Source of the DNA: Hymenobacter edaphi
Lineage (GTDB): Bacteria > Bacteroidota > Bacteroidia > Cytophagales > Hymenobacteraceae
Assembly: GCF_003258365.1 (NCBI RefSeq)
Contig: NZ_QHKM01000001.1
Coordinates: 372,001 to 436,000 of the forward strand
DNA length: 64,000 nucleotides
Reading direction: 5' to 3'
The translations under genes were made by a program, and so were the position numbers. A model generated the notes under the pieces. That model did not search any database. It worked only from the letters and a program-made list of their open reading frames with translations, and was not told the origin of the DNA. Below, one piece after another: positions 7,795 to 16,615 of the stretch; the stretch's first letter is position 1, and every line of letters starts with the position of its first letter.

Positions 7795-8925
7795 TTAGGC
7801 TACGTACGCCGAGTCCAGCACCTTCGACACGTTGGTCAGGCCCAGGCCCCAGGCTTCGGCCACGCCTTTGTATACCACCTCGCCGTTCACCACGTTCAGG
7901 CCCAAGCGCAGCGCCGCGTCGCGGGTGCAGGCCTCGCGCCAGCCCAGGTTGGCCAGCTTCAGGGCGTAGGGCAGGGTGGCGTTGGTCAAGGCCAGCGTGC
8001 TGGTGTAGGGCACCGCGCCGGGCATGTTGGCCACGCAGTAGTGCACCACGTCGTCGATGATGAAGGTCGGGTTTTCGTGGGTCGTGGGGGTGCAGGTTTC
8101 AATGCAGCCGCCCTGGTCCACGGCCACGTCCACCACCACGGCGCCCGACTTCATGTCCTTGAGCATGTCGCGGGTGACGAGGTGCGGGGCCTTGGCGCCC
8201 GGAATCAGCACGGCGCCGATAACCAGGTCCGCCGTTTTGATGGCTTCGCGGATGTTGTAGTCGTTGGAGTACTGGGTCACCACGTTCTTGGGCATGATGT
8301 CGTCCAGCTCGCGCAGGCGGTTCAGGCTGATGTCCATGATGGTCACCTGGGCGCCGAGGCCGGCGGCCACTTTCGCGGCGTTGGTGCCGACCACGCCGCC
8401 GCCCAGGATGAGCACCTCGGCGGGGCGCACGCCGGGCACGCCGCCCAGCAGGATGCCGCGGCCTTTCAGCGGCTTCTCCAGGTACTTGGCGCCTTCCTGC
8501 GGGGCCATGCGGCCGGCTACTTCGCTCATCGGCACCAGCAGGGGCAAGGAGCGGTTGGGCAGTTCCACCGTCTCGTAGGCCAGGCAGGTGGCCTTGCGCT
8601 CGATCATGGCGTGCGTCAGCTCTTCCGACGAAGCGAAGTGGAAGTAGGTGAACAGCAGCTGACCTTCCTTGATCAGGCCGTACTCCTCCGAAATCGGCTC
8701 CTTCACTTTCACGATCATCTCAGCCTGCGCGTACACCTCTTCGATGGTCGGCAGCAGCTGGGCGCCGGCTTGCTCGTATTCGGCGTCGGAGAAGCCGCTG
8801 CCGAGGCCGGCGCTGGCTTGTACGTACACCGTGTGGCCCGCCTTGCGGAACTCAGCTACACCGGCCGGCGTCACGCCCACTCGGTTTTCGTTGTTTTTAA
8901 TCTCCTTCGGAACGCCGATGATCAT
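7795..8925 (-). CDS. ald: Alanine dehydrogenase
   Basis: NAD-dependent interconversion of L-alanine with pyruvate and ammonia. The 376 residues match the usual length. The family start [17 protein letters not shown], catalytic Lys75 (VKVKEP), His96 (TYFHFASS) and the Rossmann motif [10 protein letters not shown] are all present. A much longer open frame exists upstream, but the family N-terminus fixes the start at 8925. A TATATTTG -7 box lies about 40 bases upstream. It is monocistronic, with a terminator-like hairpin downstream. Confidence 0.94.
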   Translation of the reverse strand: MIIGVPKEIKNNENRVGVTPAGVAEFRKAGHTVYVQASAGLGSGFSDAEYEQAGAQLLPTIEEVYAQAEMIVKVKEPISEEYGLIKEGQLLFTYFHFASSEELTHAMIERKATCLAYETVELPNRSLPLLVPMSEVAGRMAPQEGAKYLEKPLKGRGILLGGVPGVRPAEVLILGGGVVGTNAAKVAAGLGAQVTIMDISLNRLRELDDIMPKNVVTQYSNDYNIREAIKTADLVIGAVLIPGAKAPHLVTRDMLKDMKSGAVVVDVAVDQGGCIETCTPTTHENPTFIIDDVVHYCVANMPGAVPYTSTLALTNATLPYALKLANLGWREACTRDAALRLGLNVVNGEVVYKGVAEAWGLGLTNVSKVLDSAYVA

Positions 8926-8964
8926 GGGAAAAATGCTGGGATGGGTTGACGGGGAAAACGCCGG

Positions 8965-8972
8965 CAAATATA
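8965..8972 (-). promoter_or_regulatory. Bacteroidota -7 box of ald (TATATTTG)
   Basis: Read on the minus strand it matches TAnnTTTG about 40 bases before the ald start. No clear -33 TTTG was found at the usual spacing. Confidence 0.45.
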
Positions 8973-9108
8973 GGCAAGGTTTCGCGCGGGCGGGCGAACA
9001 ACAGTTAGTTTGTGGGGGCTGAGCGGCGGCCAACTCGTTGTAACAGCAGCAAGTCAGCGGCTTGCTCAGATGTTTCGGCGGCGCCTGACCACAGCCGCGG
9101 AGCGGCGC

Positions 9109-9197
9109 CATATTGGTAGTCCGGTTGGCTTAGAAGAAAATAGAGCGGCAGCGCAGCGGCACCTCTCCGCGCGGAAGGGTGTCGCTGCGCTGCCGCT
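9109..9197. repeat. Interspersed repeat with GC-rich hairpin, copy A
   Basis: Begins with CATATTGGTAG, then after about 25 bases a hairpin with 19-base arms (one mismatch) around AGCGGCAGCGCAGCGGCAC. The same ordered features occur at 27895-28018. On the minus strand the hairpin is followed by a T-rich run, so it may also serve as terminator of the lipoprotein gene. The rest of the 345-base gap between ald and the lipoprotein gene shows nothing recognisable. Confidence 0.5.
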
Positions 9198-9270
9198 TCG
9201 GTGTATTTATGCTCGCTCTAAACGACCAGTACGGCGCTGCTACGCGGCTGTATCCTGGTGCCCAGCCGCA

Positions 9271-9762
9271 TTAGAATCGGTACCGGTTGCTCGGAATTTC
9301 GATGACCCGCGCGAAGCTGCCGGCCGGCGAATACACCCGCGGGTGGTAAAACAGCTGCAGCTGGTAATCGGCCTTCGACTGGGGCCGTGTTGGGCCGCCG
9401 AAGCGGCTCAGGGGCAGCTCGTAGGTGCGCGTGACGCTGCCGTGGGCCGGCACCGTGATGCGCTGGTCCTTGCCGCGGCGCATGTGCAGCTCCCAGGGCA
9501 GGGCCTGCCCGTTTACCCACACCACCGGCAGGCAGGCCTGCGTCTGCGCCGGGTCCGATACCACGAAGGGCAAGTCGTTCTGATTGACCAGCTCCACGGT
9601 GGCGCGCACGCCTTCCAGGTCGGTGCCGGGCGCGATGGGGGGCAGGCTCACGCGCACCTGCAGGCCGTACTGCGGCGTGACGCGGGGCGAGCGGACGTTG
9701 CGGGCGCAGCCGCCGAGCAGCGCCGCCGAAAACAGGAGCAGGGCGGGTAGGGAAAAACGCAT
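9271..9762 (-). CDS. Hypothetical lipoprotein
   Basis: 163 residues with a signal peptide and a clear lipobox (LLGGC, lipidated Cys19), so it is probably anchored in the outer membrane or periplasmic face. The remainder (VRVSLPPIAPGTDL, ATVELVNQNDLPFVV, PAHGSVTRTYELPL) alternates like an immunoglobulin-like beta sandwich. No catalytic motif is visible and I do not recognise a named family. It lies downstream of the DUF1573 gene on the same strand but behind a terminator. Confidence 0.75.
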   Translation of the reverse strand: MRFSLPALLLFSAALLGGCARNVRSPRVTPQYGLQVRVSLPPIAPGTDLEGVRATVELVNQNDLPFVVSDPAQTQACLPVVWVNGQALPWELHMRRGKDQRITVPAHGSVTRTYELPLSRFGGPTRPQSKADYQLQLFYHPRVYSPAGSFARVIEIPSNRYRF

Positions 9763-9821
9763 AGCTGAAGCTTGTTGAGAGAAGAGGAGCAGAGCGCCGG
9801 GGCGCGTAAGCTGCGCCCTTA

Positions 9822-9855
9822 AAAAATGATGCCACGACCGGCGGCCGTGGCATCA
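9822..9855 (-). terminator. Terminator of the DUF1573 gene
   Basis: Ten-base arms TGATGCCACG/CGTGGCATCA followed on the minus strand by six T. It sits about 125 bases after the DUF1573 stop. Confidence 0.75.
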
Positions 9856-9980
9856 AAACTGGCAGGAAAATTCAAATGCGCGTCAGAATCAGCGGGAAAG
9901 AGTTCAGCGTAACGGCCCAGGAACAACGGGCTGAATCGTTCACCGGCCGGCGGCGCCGAAAACCGCCGGCAGCCAGCGGC

Positions 9981-10775
9981 CTACTTAAACGGCACGGCCG
10001 CGCTGCCTTCCTTCAGCATGCTCTGCTGGGTAAGGCTCTGCACGATGTTGGCTTTCAGGGTAATCTTGGGGTCCGAGCCGGTGATGTCGTTGGAGTGCAG
10101 CGTCACCACGTCGGTCATCTGGCCCACCTGGCGCTGGGCGTACTGCAGCTCCAGCGTGGCCGACTCGCCCGGTTTCAGCGCCTTGGGCAGGCTCTTCACC
10201 GTCACGCAGTAGCAGCTGGAGGTGATGGGGCTCAGCTCCAGGTTGGTTTTGCCGGTGTTTTTCACCGTAAAGCGAGCTGTGGGCTGCTGGCCGGCTTCCA
10301 TCTTGCCGAAGTCGTGGGCGGCGCGGTCCAGCGTGAGCTTGGGCGACTTGGCCAGCTCGGCCGGCGAGTAGGTCTTGGTCATCTCGCCCTTGTCGACCAC
10401 CGTGCCGCTGATGCTGAGCACCAGGGAGGCGTCCTTGGCGTTGCTGGTCACCGTCACGGTTTTGTTGAACTGGCCCGGGCGGCCGGCGCTGTTGTAGGCG
10501 GCACGGATAAAGCCGGTTTTGCCAGGCAGCACCGGCGTCTTGGTCCAGTCCGGGGTGGTGCAGCCGCAGCTGGCCTGCACGTTGGCAATAACCACGGGCT
10601 GGTTGCCGGTGTTGGTGAACTTGAACTCGTGGGTGGCCAGGGCGCCCTCGGCCACTTTTTTGAAGTCGTGGGCGGTTTCGGTGAACGTGAGCACGCCTTG
10701 CGCGGCCGCGGCCACCGAGGTCAGAAGCACCAGGGCCAGCGGGCCCAGCAGAGAAGTAAAGATGTTGCGCACCAT
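9981..10775 (-). CDS. Exported DUF1573 protein with two domains
   Basis: 264 residues with an N-terminal signal peptide (cleavage near AAAAQG). Two copies of the DUF1573 immunoglobulin-like domain follow: the first has HDFKKVAEGA...ASCGCTTPDW, the second HDFGKMEAGQQ...SSCYCVTV. The first keeps the usual Cys-Gly-Cys pair; in the second the middle Gly is Tyr. The family is abundant in Bacteroidota and assumed to act in the envelope, but its function is unknown. The start at 10775 is placed at the signal peptide rather than at a longer upstream frame. It is divergent from the E1 gene, with a TATATTTG box about 95 bases upstream. Confidence 0.83.
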   Translation of the reverse strand: MVRNIFTSLLGPLALVLLTSVAAAAQGVLTFTETAHDFKKVAEGALATHEFKFTNTGNQPVVIANVQASCGCTTPDWTKTPVLPGKTGFIRAAYNSAGRPGQFNKTVTVTSNAKDASLVLSISGTVVDKGEMTKTYSPAELAKSPKLTLDRAAHDFGKMEAGQQPTARFTVKNTGKTNLELSPITSSCYCVTVKSLPKALKPGESATLELQYAQRQVGQMTDVVTLHSNDITGSDPKITLKANIVQSLTQQSMLKEGSAAVPFK

Positions 10776-10868
10776 AGCGGAGAAGTTGAGAATCAGCGGA
10801 AGCCAGCCCGCAAAAACAGCGCCGGGCTGAGAGGCCGCGGGCAAGCTACGCCGCGCCGCCGGCCCCAG

Positions 10869-10876
10869 CAAATATA
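10869..10876 (-). promoter_or_regulatory. Bacteroidota -7 box of the DUF1573 gene (TATATTTG)
   Basis: Minus-strand match to TAnnTTTG about 95 bases before the start codon, in the divergent spacer with the E1 gene. Confidence 0.4.
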
Positions 10877-10939
10877 ACCATAACCGGCGGCCAATGCACA
10901 CGAGCGGGGCGGGCGCCGTACCCTAACGCTCGTTTTGCG

Positions 10940-10947
10940 TACTTTTG
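10940..10947 (+). promoter_or_regulatory. Bacteroidota -7 box of the E1 gene (TACTTTTG)
   Basis: Exact TAnnTTTG match 76 bases before the E1 start codon. The identical octamer lies upstream of the trp operon and phhA. No good -33 element is seen. Confidence 0.5.
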
Positions 10948-11023
10948 CCTGCCTGCCGTGCGGTCAGGCCGCCCCGCCCACCGGGCGTCTGCTCCCCCAA
11001 TCTATTCCCCCAGTATCCACTGC

Positions 11024-13444
11024 ATGTCCACCGCCGACTCGGCCGTAGCTTCGGCCGCCGCCACGCTTAGCAAGGAAGAGCTGCTCCGCGATTACCGCCT
11101 CGGCTGGGAAAGCCGGCAAGCCTCGCTCACCGGCCGCAAAGAAGTATTCATGGGCAAGGCCAAGTTTGGCATCTTCGGCGACGGCAAAGAGCTGCCGCAG
11201 CTGGCCATGGCCCGCGCCTTCCGCCCCGGCGACTGGCGCTCCGGCTACTACCGCGACCAGACCTTCATGCTCGCCACCGGCGAGCTGACCCTGCAGCAGT
11301 ACTTCGCCCAGCTCTACGCCCACCCCGACGTGGAGGCCGAGCCCAGCACCGCCGGCCGCGCCATGAACGGCCACTTCGGCACCCGCATCCTCGACGAGGA
11401 CGGGCAGTTCAAAGACCAGCTGGCCAGCAAGAATTCCTCGGCCGACATTTCGCCCACCGGCGGGCAGATGCCCCGCCTCGTGGGCCTGGCCTACGCCTCC
11501 AAGCTCTACCGCCAAAACCCCGAGCTGCACCAGTTCGCGCAGTTCTCGCGCAACGGCGACGAGGTAGCTTTCGGCACCATCGGCAACGCCAGCACCTCGG
11601 AGGGCATGTTCTTCGAGGCCATCAACGCCGCCGGCGTGCTGCAGATTCCGATGCTGATGAGCGTGTGGGACGACCACTACGGCATATCGGTGCCGGCCGA
11701 GTACCAGACCACCAAGCAGAGCATCAGCGAAATCCTGATGGGCTTCCAGCGCAACGCGCCGGGCGAGCAGGGCTTCGAAATCTTCGTGGTGAAGGGCTGG
11801 GACTACGCCGCCCTGGTCGATACCTACCAGCGCGCCGCCGAAGTGTGCCGCCGGGAGCACGTGCCGGTGCTCATCCACGTGACGGAGCTGACGCAGCCGC
11901 AGGGCCACTCGACCAGCGGCTCGCACGAGCGGTACAAGAGCAAGGACCGCCTGGGCTGGGAGCAGGAGTTTGACTGCCTGCGCCAGCTGCGCCTCTGGCT
12001 GCTGCAGGAAGGCCACGCCACCGAGGCCGAGCTGGACCAAATCGAAAACGAAGCCAAGGACACCGTGCGCCAGGCCCGCGCCGCCGCCTGGGAAGCCTTC
12101 TTCAATCCCATCAAGCAGGAGCGCGACGAAGTGGTGCAGCTGCTCAACCAGCTGGCCACCGAAGCCGGCCGCGAAAACGAGCTGCACGAGCTAATTCACC
12201 AGCTGGAGCACAACCCGACGCCCATCCGCGCCGACCTGATGCGGGCCGTGCGCCGCGCCCTGCGCCAGGTGCGCGACCTGAAGCGCAGCTTCGGCCGCGC
12301 CGAGCTGCGCCGCTGGCACGAGCAGGCCCTGGCCGACAACGCCGACCGCTACAACTCCCACCTGCACAGCCAGAGCGAGGACGCGGCCCTGCACGTGGAG
12401 GAAGTCAAGCCCGAGTACGCCGACGACGCCCCGCAGGTGGACGGCCGCGAGGTGCTGCAGGCCTGCTTCGACGCCATGTTCAGCCGCGACCCGCGCGTGT
12501 TTGCCATCGGCGAAGACGTGGGCCGTATCGGCGACGTGAACCAGGCCTTTGCCGGCCTGCAGGAGAAATTCGGCGAGCTGCGCATCACCGACACCGGCAT
12601 CCGCGAGTGCACCATCGTGGGCCAGGGCATCGGGGCGGCGCTGCGCGGGCTGCGGCCCATCACCGAAATCCAGTACCTCGACTACCTGCTCTACGCCATC
12701 CAGATCCTGAGCGACGACGTGGCCTGCCTGCAGTACCGCACCAAGGGCGGGCAGAAAGCCCCGCTCATCGTGCGCACCCGCGGGCACCGGCTGGAAGGCA
12801 TCTGGCACAGCGGCTCGCCCATTCAGATGATTCTGGGCGCCGTGCGCGGCATGTACCTCTGCGTACCCCGCGACATGACCCAGGCCGCCGGCTTCTACAA
12901 CCTGCTGCTCAAGGGCGACGACCCGGCCATCGTCATCGAGCCGCTCAACGGCTACCGCCTCAAGGAGCGCCTGCCCGCCAACGTGGGCGAGTTCACGGTG
13001 CCGCTGGGCGTGCCCGAGGTGCTGCGCCAGGGCACCGACGTGACGGTGGTCACCTACGGCTCGATGTGCCGCATCGTGCTCGACGCGGCCAAGCAGCTGG
13101 AGCAGGTGGGCGTGTCCGTCGAGGTCATCGACGTGCAGACCCTGCTGCCCTTCGACCGCGAAGGCGTGATTCTGGAGTCGCTGCAGAAAACCAGCCGGGT
13201 GGTCTTCGCCGACGAGGACGTACCCGGCGGCGCCTCGGCCTACATGCTGCAGCAGGTGCTCGACGAGCAGGGCGGCTACCGCTACCTCGACGCGCAGCCG
13301 CGCTGCCTGGCCGCCCAGCCCCACCGCCCGCCTTACGGCTCCGACGGCGACTATTTCTCGAAGCCCAACGCCGAGGACGTGTTCGACGTGGTGTACGAGT
13401 TGCTGCAGGAAGCCGCGCCGGAGCAGTTTCCGAACATCTACTAG
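11024..13444 (+). CDS. 2-oxoacid dehydrogenase E1, fused alpha and beta subunits
   Basis: An 806-residue fusion: a thiamine-diphosphate alpha domain (about 1-440) followed by a beta domain (about 470-806, GREVLQACFDAMFSRDPRVFAIGEDVG). Such fusions in Bacteroidota act as the decarboxylating E1 of a pyruvate or branched-chain 2-oxoacid dehydrogenase complex; E2 and E3 are not in this window. The cofactor motif GDG-x26-NN appears as GNA-x26-DD (residues 187-217): the spacing is exact, but the acidic residue has moved from the first half to the second. The substrate cannot be decided from sequence. The transcript ends at a strong bidirectional hairpin shared with the convergent lipoprotein gene. 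Confidence 0.9.
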   Translation: MSTADSAVASAAATLSKEELLRDYRLGWESRQASLTGRKEVFMGKAKFGIFGDGKELPQLAMARAFRPGDWRSGYYRDQTFMLATGELTLQQYFAQLYAHPDVEAEPSTAGRAMNGHFGTRILDEDGQFKDQLASKNSSADISPTGGQMPRLVGLAYASKLYRQNPELHQFAQFSRNGDEVAFGTIGNASTSEGMFFEAINAAGVLQIPMLMSVWDDHYGISVPAEYQTTKQSISEILMGFQRNAPGEQGFEIFVVKGWDYAALVDTYQRAAEVCRREHVPVLIHVTELTQPQGHSTSGSHERYKSKDRLGWEQEFDCLRQLRLWLLQEGHATEAELDQIENEAKDTVRQARAAAWEAFFNPIKQERDEVVQLLNQLATEAGRENELHELIHQLEHNPTPIRADLMRAVRRALRQVRDLKRSFGRAELRRWHEQALADNADRYNSHLHSQSEDAALHVEEVKPEYADDAPQVDGREVLQACFDAMFSRDPRVFAIGEDVGRIGDVNQAFAGLQEKFGELRITDTGIRECTIVGQGIGAALRGLRPITEIQYLDYLLYAIQILSDDVACLQYRTKGGQKAPLIVRTRGHRLEGIWHSGSPIQMILGAVRGMYLCVPRDMTQAAGFYNLLLKGDDPAIVIEPLNGYRLKERLPANVGEFTVPLGVPEVLRQGTDVTVVTYGSMCRIVLDAAKQLEQVGVSVEVIDVQTLLPFDREGVILESLQKTSRVVFADEDVPGGASAYMLQQVLDEQGGYRYLDAQPRCLAAQPHRPPYGSDGDYFSKPNAEDVFDVVYELLQEAAPEQFPNIY

Positions 13445-13467
13445 GCCCGGCCCGCGGCCGGAAACGC

Positions 13468-13506
13468 AACCGCCCCGCCATCGGCTACGCTGATGGCGGG
13501 GCGGTT
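13468..13506. terminator. Bidirectional terminator between E1 and the lipoprotein gene
   Basis: Perfect 15-base arms (AACCGCCCCGCCATC and complement) with a nine-base loop, placed between two convergent genes. The T runs are short. Confidence 0.75.
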
Positions 13507-13528
13507 TAAGTTCGCGGGAAGCGGCGGG

Positions 13529-14068
13529 TTAAGGCAGCACCAGCTCCTCGGTGGTAAGGACGTTGCTTTTGTGCTGAGCGCGGTCGTAGACGTAGATTTC
13601 GAATTTGACCTTGTTGCCGGGGCGGTACTGGGGGTAGTTAATCGGGAAGCCGTTGCCGTTGTTGACTTCGTAGGTCAGCTCGCCGCGAATGGGCTGCGAC
13701 TTAGCGTCGACGGCCAGCATGCGCCCGAAGGCCCCGTTGAACGAAAGGTCCCGCTCGAACTGCCGATTCGTAGTGTTGTACACGTACATGGTCGCGTAGT
13801 AGTTGAAATTGTACGGCGGGGCGTTGAAGGGCGCCACTTTCTTGTCGTCGTCGGAAAGGCCCAGGTCGCCGTCGCCGTCTTTGTAGTTGAGCGTGACAAA
13901 GATGCGGTTGACATCGGTTTCGGGCGAGGGTTTGTCCTCGCGCTCGGCCCGGATGCTCTTGAACTCAATCGACGGTTCGTTGGGGTAAGTAGGCGCCGGC
14001 TCGCAGGCCAGAACGGCCAGGGCCGCGGCGGCGGTGAGCAGGCCCGAAAGTAGACGTGTGCGCAGCAT
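13529..14068 (-). CDS. Hypothetical lipoprotein
   Basis: 179 residues with a signal peptide and lipobox (LAVLAC). The mature part has an acidic Asp-rich segment, NYKDGDGDLGLSDDD, that resembles a calcium-binding loop and recurs in many Bacteroidota lipoproteins, followed by aromatic beta-strand-like sequence (YNFNYYATMYVYN). Start 14068 is set at the signal peptide. No family with known function is recognised. It is divergent from the LuxE-like gene, and a near-consensus -7 box lies about 40 bases upstream on its strand. Confidence 0.78.
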   Translation of the reverse strand: MLRTRLLSGLLTAAAALAVLACEPAPTYPNEPSIEFKSIRAEREDKPSPETDVNRIFVTLNYKDGDGDLGLSDDDKKVAPFNAPPYNFNYYATMYVYNTTNRQFERDLSFNGAFGRMLAVDAKSQPIRGELTYEVNNGNGFPINYPQYRPGNKVKFEIYVYDRAQHKSNVLTTEELVLP

Positions 14069-14183
14069 AGGAACAGGGTAGGCTGGAGTGAGCAACATCC
14101 GGCGGCAAAAAGTACGCATTAATATCCTCTGAACGCGCAAGGGCCGCATTTGTTATGCTCTTTCCAAACCCGGTTTTTCCGCA

Positions 14184-15203
14184 ATGAGTTTCCGCACCGA
14201 TTACCTGTCTGACCTCGACCGGCTGACGCCCGCCACGGCCGAGGCGCTGGCCCTGCGCCTGTTTCGGCACCAGGCCGCGCACTGCGCCCCGTACCGCCAG
14301 TGGCTGCAGGCGCTGGGCTGCCGGCCCGCGCAGGTGCAGCGCCTGCTCGAGGTGCCGTTTCTGCCCATCGAATTCTTCAAAACCCAGGACGTCGTCACCG
14401 CCGAGCCGGGCGACGCGTGGCCGCCCGCGCAGGTGTTTCGCAGCAGCGGCACCACCCAGCAGCAGCGCAGCCGCCACCTCGTGCGCGACCCGGCGCTGTA
14501 CCACCGGCACGCCGCCCGCATCTTCGAGCAGCAGTACGGCTCGCTCACGGGCTGGACGTTTCTGGCCCTGCTGCCCTCGTACCTGGAGCAGGGCGAATCC
14601 TCGCTGGTCGACATGGTGGAGTACTTCGTGCGTGCTTCCGGGCAGCCCCAGTCGACGGCGTTTTTCCTGCGCAACCACGCCGCCCTGCTGGCGGCCATGC
14701 AGCAGGCCAAACGGGAGCAGCCCGCGCGGAAGCTGATGCTCATCGGCGTGACCTACGCCCTGCTCGATCTGCTGGCTGCCTACCCCGACCACCCCGCGCT
14801 GCCCCTGCCCGACGCCGTGCTGGAAACCGGCGGCATGAAGGGCCGGCGCCGCGAGATGATCCGCGAGGAGCTGCACGCCGAGCTGATGGCAGGTTTCAGC
14901 CAAGCGGTTATTCACTCCGAGTACGGCATGACGGAGCTGCTCTCGCAGGCCTACAGCCCCGGGCACGGCCGGTTCTACGCCCCGCCGGCCCTGCAAATTC
15001 TGCTGCGCGAGCCGACGGACCCGTTTAGCCCCAGCTTCGAGCGGTCGGCCGGCGCCATCAATGTGGTCGATCTGGCCAATATCGATAGCTGCGCTTTCCT
15101 GGAAACCCGCGACCTGGGCCGCCGCCACCCCGACGGCTCCTTCGAGGTGCTGGGCCGCCTCGACAACTCCGATATTCGGGGTTGCAGCCAGCTGGCTTCC
15201 TGA
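14184..15203 (+). CDS. LuxE-like acyl-protein synthetase (adenylate-forming family)
   Basis: 339 residues resembling LuxE/acyl-protein synthetases, the short adenylate-forming enzymes that activate a fatty acid with ATP. Visible core motifs are the phosphate loop FRSSGTTQQQ (about 90-99) and the HSEYGMTELL motif (about 246-255), equivalent to the A3 and A5 motifs of the superfamily. The C-terminal half-domain of full acyl-CoA ligases is reduced to GRRHPDGSFEVLGRLDNSDIRGC. No luciferase, reductase or acyl carrier gene is adjacent, so bioluminescence is not implied; Bacteroidota homologues are generally uncharacterised. The gene is monocistronic, with a strong terminator after it. Confidence 0.82.
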   Translation: MSFRTDYLSDLDRLTPATAEALALRLFRHQAAHCAPYRQWLQALGCRPAQVQRLLEVPFLPIEFFKTQDVVTAEPGDAWPPAQVFRSSGTTQQQRSRHLVRDPALYHRHAARIFEQQYGSLTGWTFLALLPSYLEQGESSLVDMVEYFVRASGQPQSTAFFLRNHAALLAAMQQAKREQPARKLMLIGVTYALLDLLAAYPDHPALPLPDAVLETGGMKGRRREMIREELHAELMAGFSQAVIHSEYGMTELLSQAYSPGHGRFYAPPALQILLREPTDPFSPSFERSAGAINVVDLANIDSCAFLETRDLGRRHPDGSFEVLGRLDNSDIRGCSQLAS

Positions 15204-15224
15204 TTCGTTTATTCGCGAGTACCA

Positions 15225-15264
15225 GCAAAAAGGCCCGCCGTCGTCCGACGGCGGGCCTTTTTGC
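15225..15264. terminator. Bidirectional terminator
   Basis: Perfect 19-base arms starting GCAAAAAGGCCCGCC with a two-base loop; five T on one strand and five A on the other, so it works for both convergent genes. Confidence 0.9.
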
Positions 15265-15290
15265 GGCATGATGATTCGAGCCCCAAACTC

Positions 15291-16448
15291 CTACTTACCG
15301 GCGTAGCTGCGGGCGTCGTCCTCGGTTATCGGGTCGCCGCCCATGATGACGAGGCGCTCCACCACGTTGCGCAGCTCGCGGATGTTGCCGCGCCAGTCGA
15401 GGCGTTGCAAGTAGGCCATGCCTTCGGGGCTCATTTTCTTGGGCTTGGTGCCGTAGTCGTTGCCGATATCGGCCAGGAACTTCTCTACCAGCGCGGGAAT
15501 ATCGTCGCGGCGGTCGTTGAGGGCGGGCACCTGGATGAGGATAACCGAGAGGCGGTGGTAGAGGTCTTCGCGGAAGTTGCGGTCGGCAATTTCCTGGAGC
15601 AGGTTCTTGTTGGTGGCGGCCACCACGCGCACGTTCACGCTGATTTCCTTTTCGCCGCCCACGCGGGTAATCTTGTTTTCCTGCAGGGCGCGCAGCACTT
15701 TGGCCTGGGCCGAGAGGCTCATGTCGCCGATTTCGTCCAGGAACAGGGTGCCGCCGTCGGCCTGCTCGAACTTGCCGATGCGCTGCTTCACGGCGGAGGT
15801 AAACGAGCCTTTCTCGTGGCCGAACAGCTCCGACTCAATCAGCTCCGACGGGATGGCGGCGCAGTTCACCTCCACCAGCGGGCCGCCTGCGCGGTTGCTC
15901 AGCTCGTGAATCTGCCGGGCCACCATTTCCTTGCCGGCGCCGTTGGGGCCGGTGACCAGCACGCGGGCATCCGTAGGAGCTACCTTTTCGATGGCGGTGC
16001 GCACCGTTTGCAGGGCCGCCGAGGTGCCCACCATTTCCGAGCTTTTGGCAATCTTCTTCTTGAGCGTCTTGGTTTCCGTCACCAGCTTGGTGCGGTCCAG
16101 GGCGTTGCGCACGGTGACGAGCAGGCGGTTCAGGTCGGGCGGCTTGGGAATGAAGTCGAAGGCGCCCTTCTTGGTGGCGTCGACGGCCATTTCGATGTTG
16201 CCGTGGGCCGACACCATGATAAAGGCCGTGTCGGGCGCAATCTTCTGGGCGCGCTCCAGCACTTCGAGGCCGTCCATCTTGGGCATTTTTACGTCGCAGA
16301 GCACCACGTCGTACTTGTCCTTGATGAGCATGTCGAGGCCGGCGGGCCCGTCTTCGGCCTGGTCGACGGTGTAGCTTTCAAACTCCAGGATTTCCTTGAG
16401 CGTGTAGCGGATGGCTTTTTCGTCGTCGATGATGAGGATGCGGGGCAT
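15291..16448 (-). CDS. NtrC-type response regulator with AAA+ domain but no DNA-binding domain
   Basis: 385 residues. The receiver domain has Asp52 ([13 protein letters not shown]) and Lys102. The AAA+ domain has Walker A GPNGAGKE (167-174), Walker B TLFLDEIG (234-241) and sensor [14 protein letters not shown] (355-366). The loop that contacts sigma-54, GAFTGA in true activators, is GSFTSA (214-219). The protein ends about 20 residues after sensor II, so the Fis-type helix-turn-helix is absent. It either activates without binding DNA or works through partner proteins. The start codon is fixed by the receiver domain ([10 protein letters not shown]). The upstream spacer holds a near-perfect inverted repeat. 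Confidence 0.87.
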   Translation of the reverse strand: MPRILIIDDEKAIRYTLKEILEFESYTVDQAEDGPAGLDMLIKDKYDVVLCDVKMPKMDGLEVLERAQKIAPDTAFIMVSAHGNIEMAVDATKKGAFDFIPKPPDLNRLLVTVRNALDRTKLVTETKTLKKKIAKSSEMVGTSAALQTVRTAIEKVAPTDARVLVTGPNGAGKEMVARQIHELSNRAGGPLVEVNCAAIPSELIESELFGHEKGSFTSAVKQRIGKFEQADGGTLFLDEIGDMSLSAQAKVLRALQENKITRVGGEKEISVNVRVVAATNKNLLQEIADRNFREDLYHRLSVILIQVPALNDRRDDIPALVEKFLADIGNDYGTKPKKMSPEGMAYLQRLDWRGNIRELRNVVERLVIMGGDPITEDDARSYAGK

Positions 16449-16467
16449 AGGGCAGGAGGAGTGGATG

Positions 16468-16559
16468 GTAGAGACGCATAGTTGCGTCTCACTCGTGGCT
16501 GACGTTGGGAAGGCCCCAACCTGGTCGTTCAGCGACGAGACGCAAATATGCGTCTCTAC
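16468..16559. repeat. Palindromic element, GTAGAGACGC type
   Basis: Two 23-base terminal arms (22 of 23 pair) beginning GTAGAGACGCATA surround a 46-base centre with its own small stem (GTTGGG/CCCAAC). The layout resembles a miniature inverted-repeat element. It lies between rnpB and the NtrC-like gene, 19 bases before the latter's start codon. Confidence 0.75.
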
Positions 16560-16615
16560 GCTGATAAACGAACCGGCCGCCGCTGCGGGTTGCAACGACG
16601 GCCGATCTGAAGTTA

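Noticed and set aside
14184-15203. Bioluminescence operon suggested by the LuxE-like gene
   Set aside because: No luciferase or reductase genes nearby; the LuxE-like family is widespread in non-luminous Bacteroidota.
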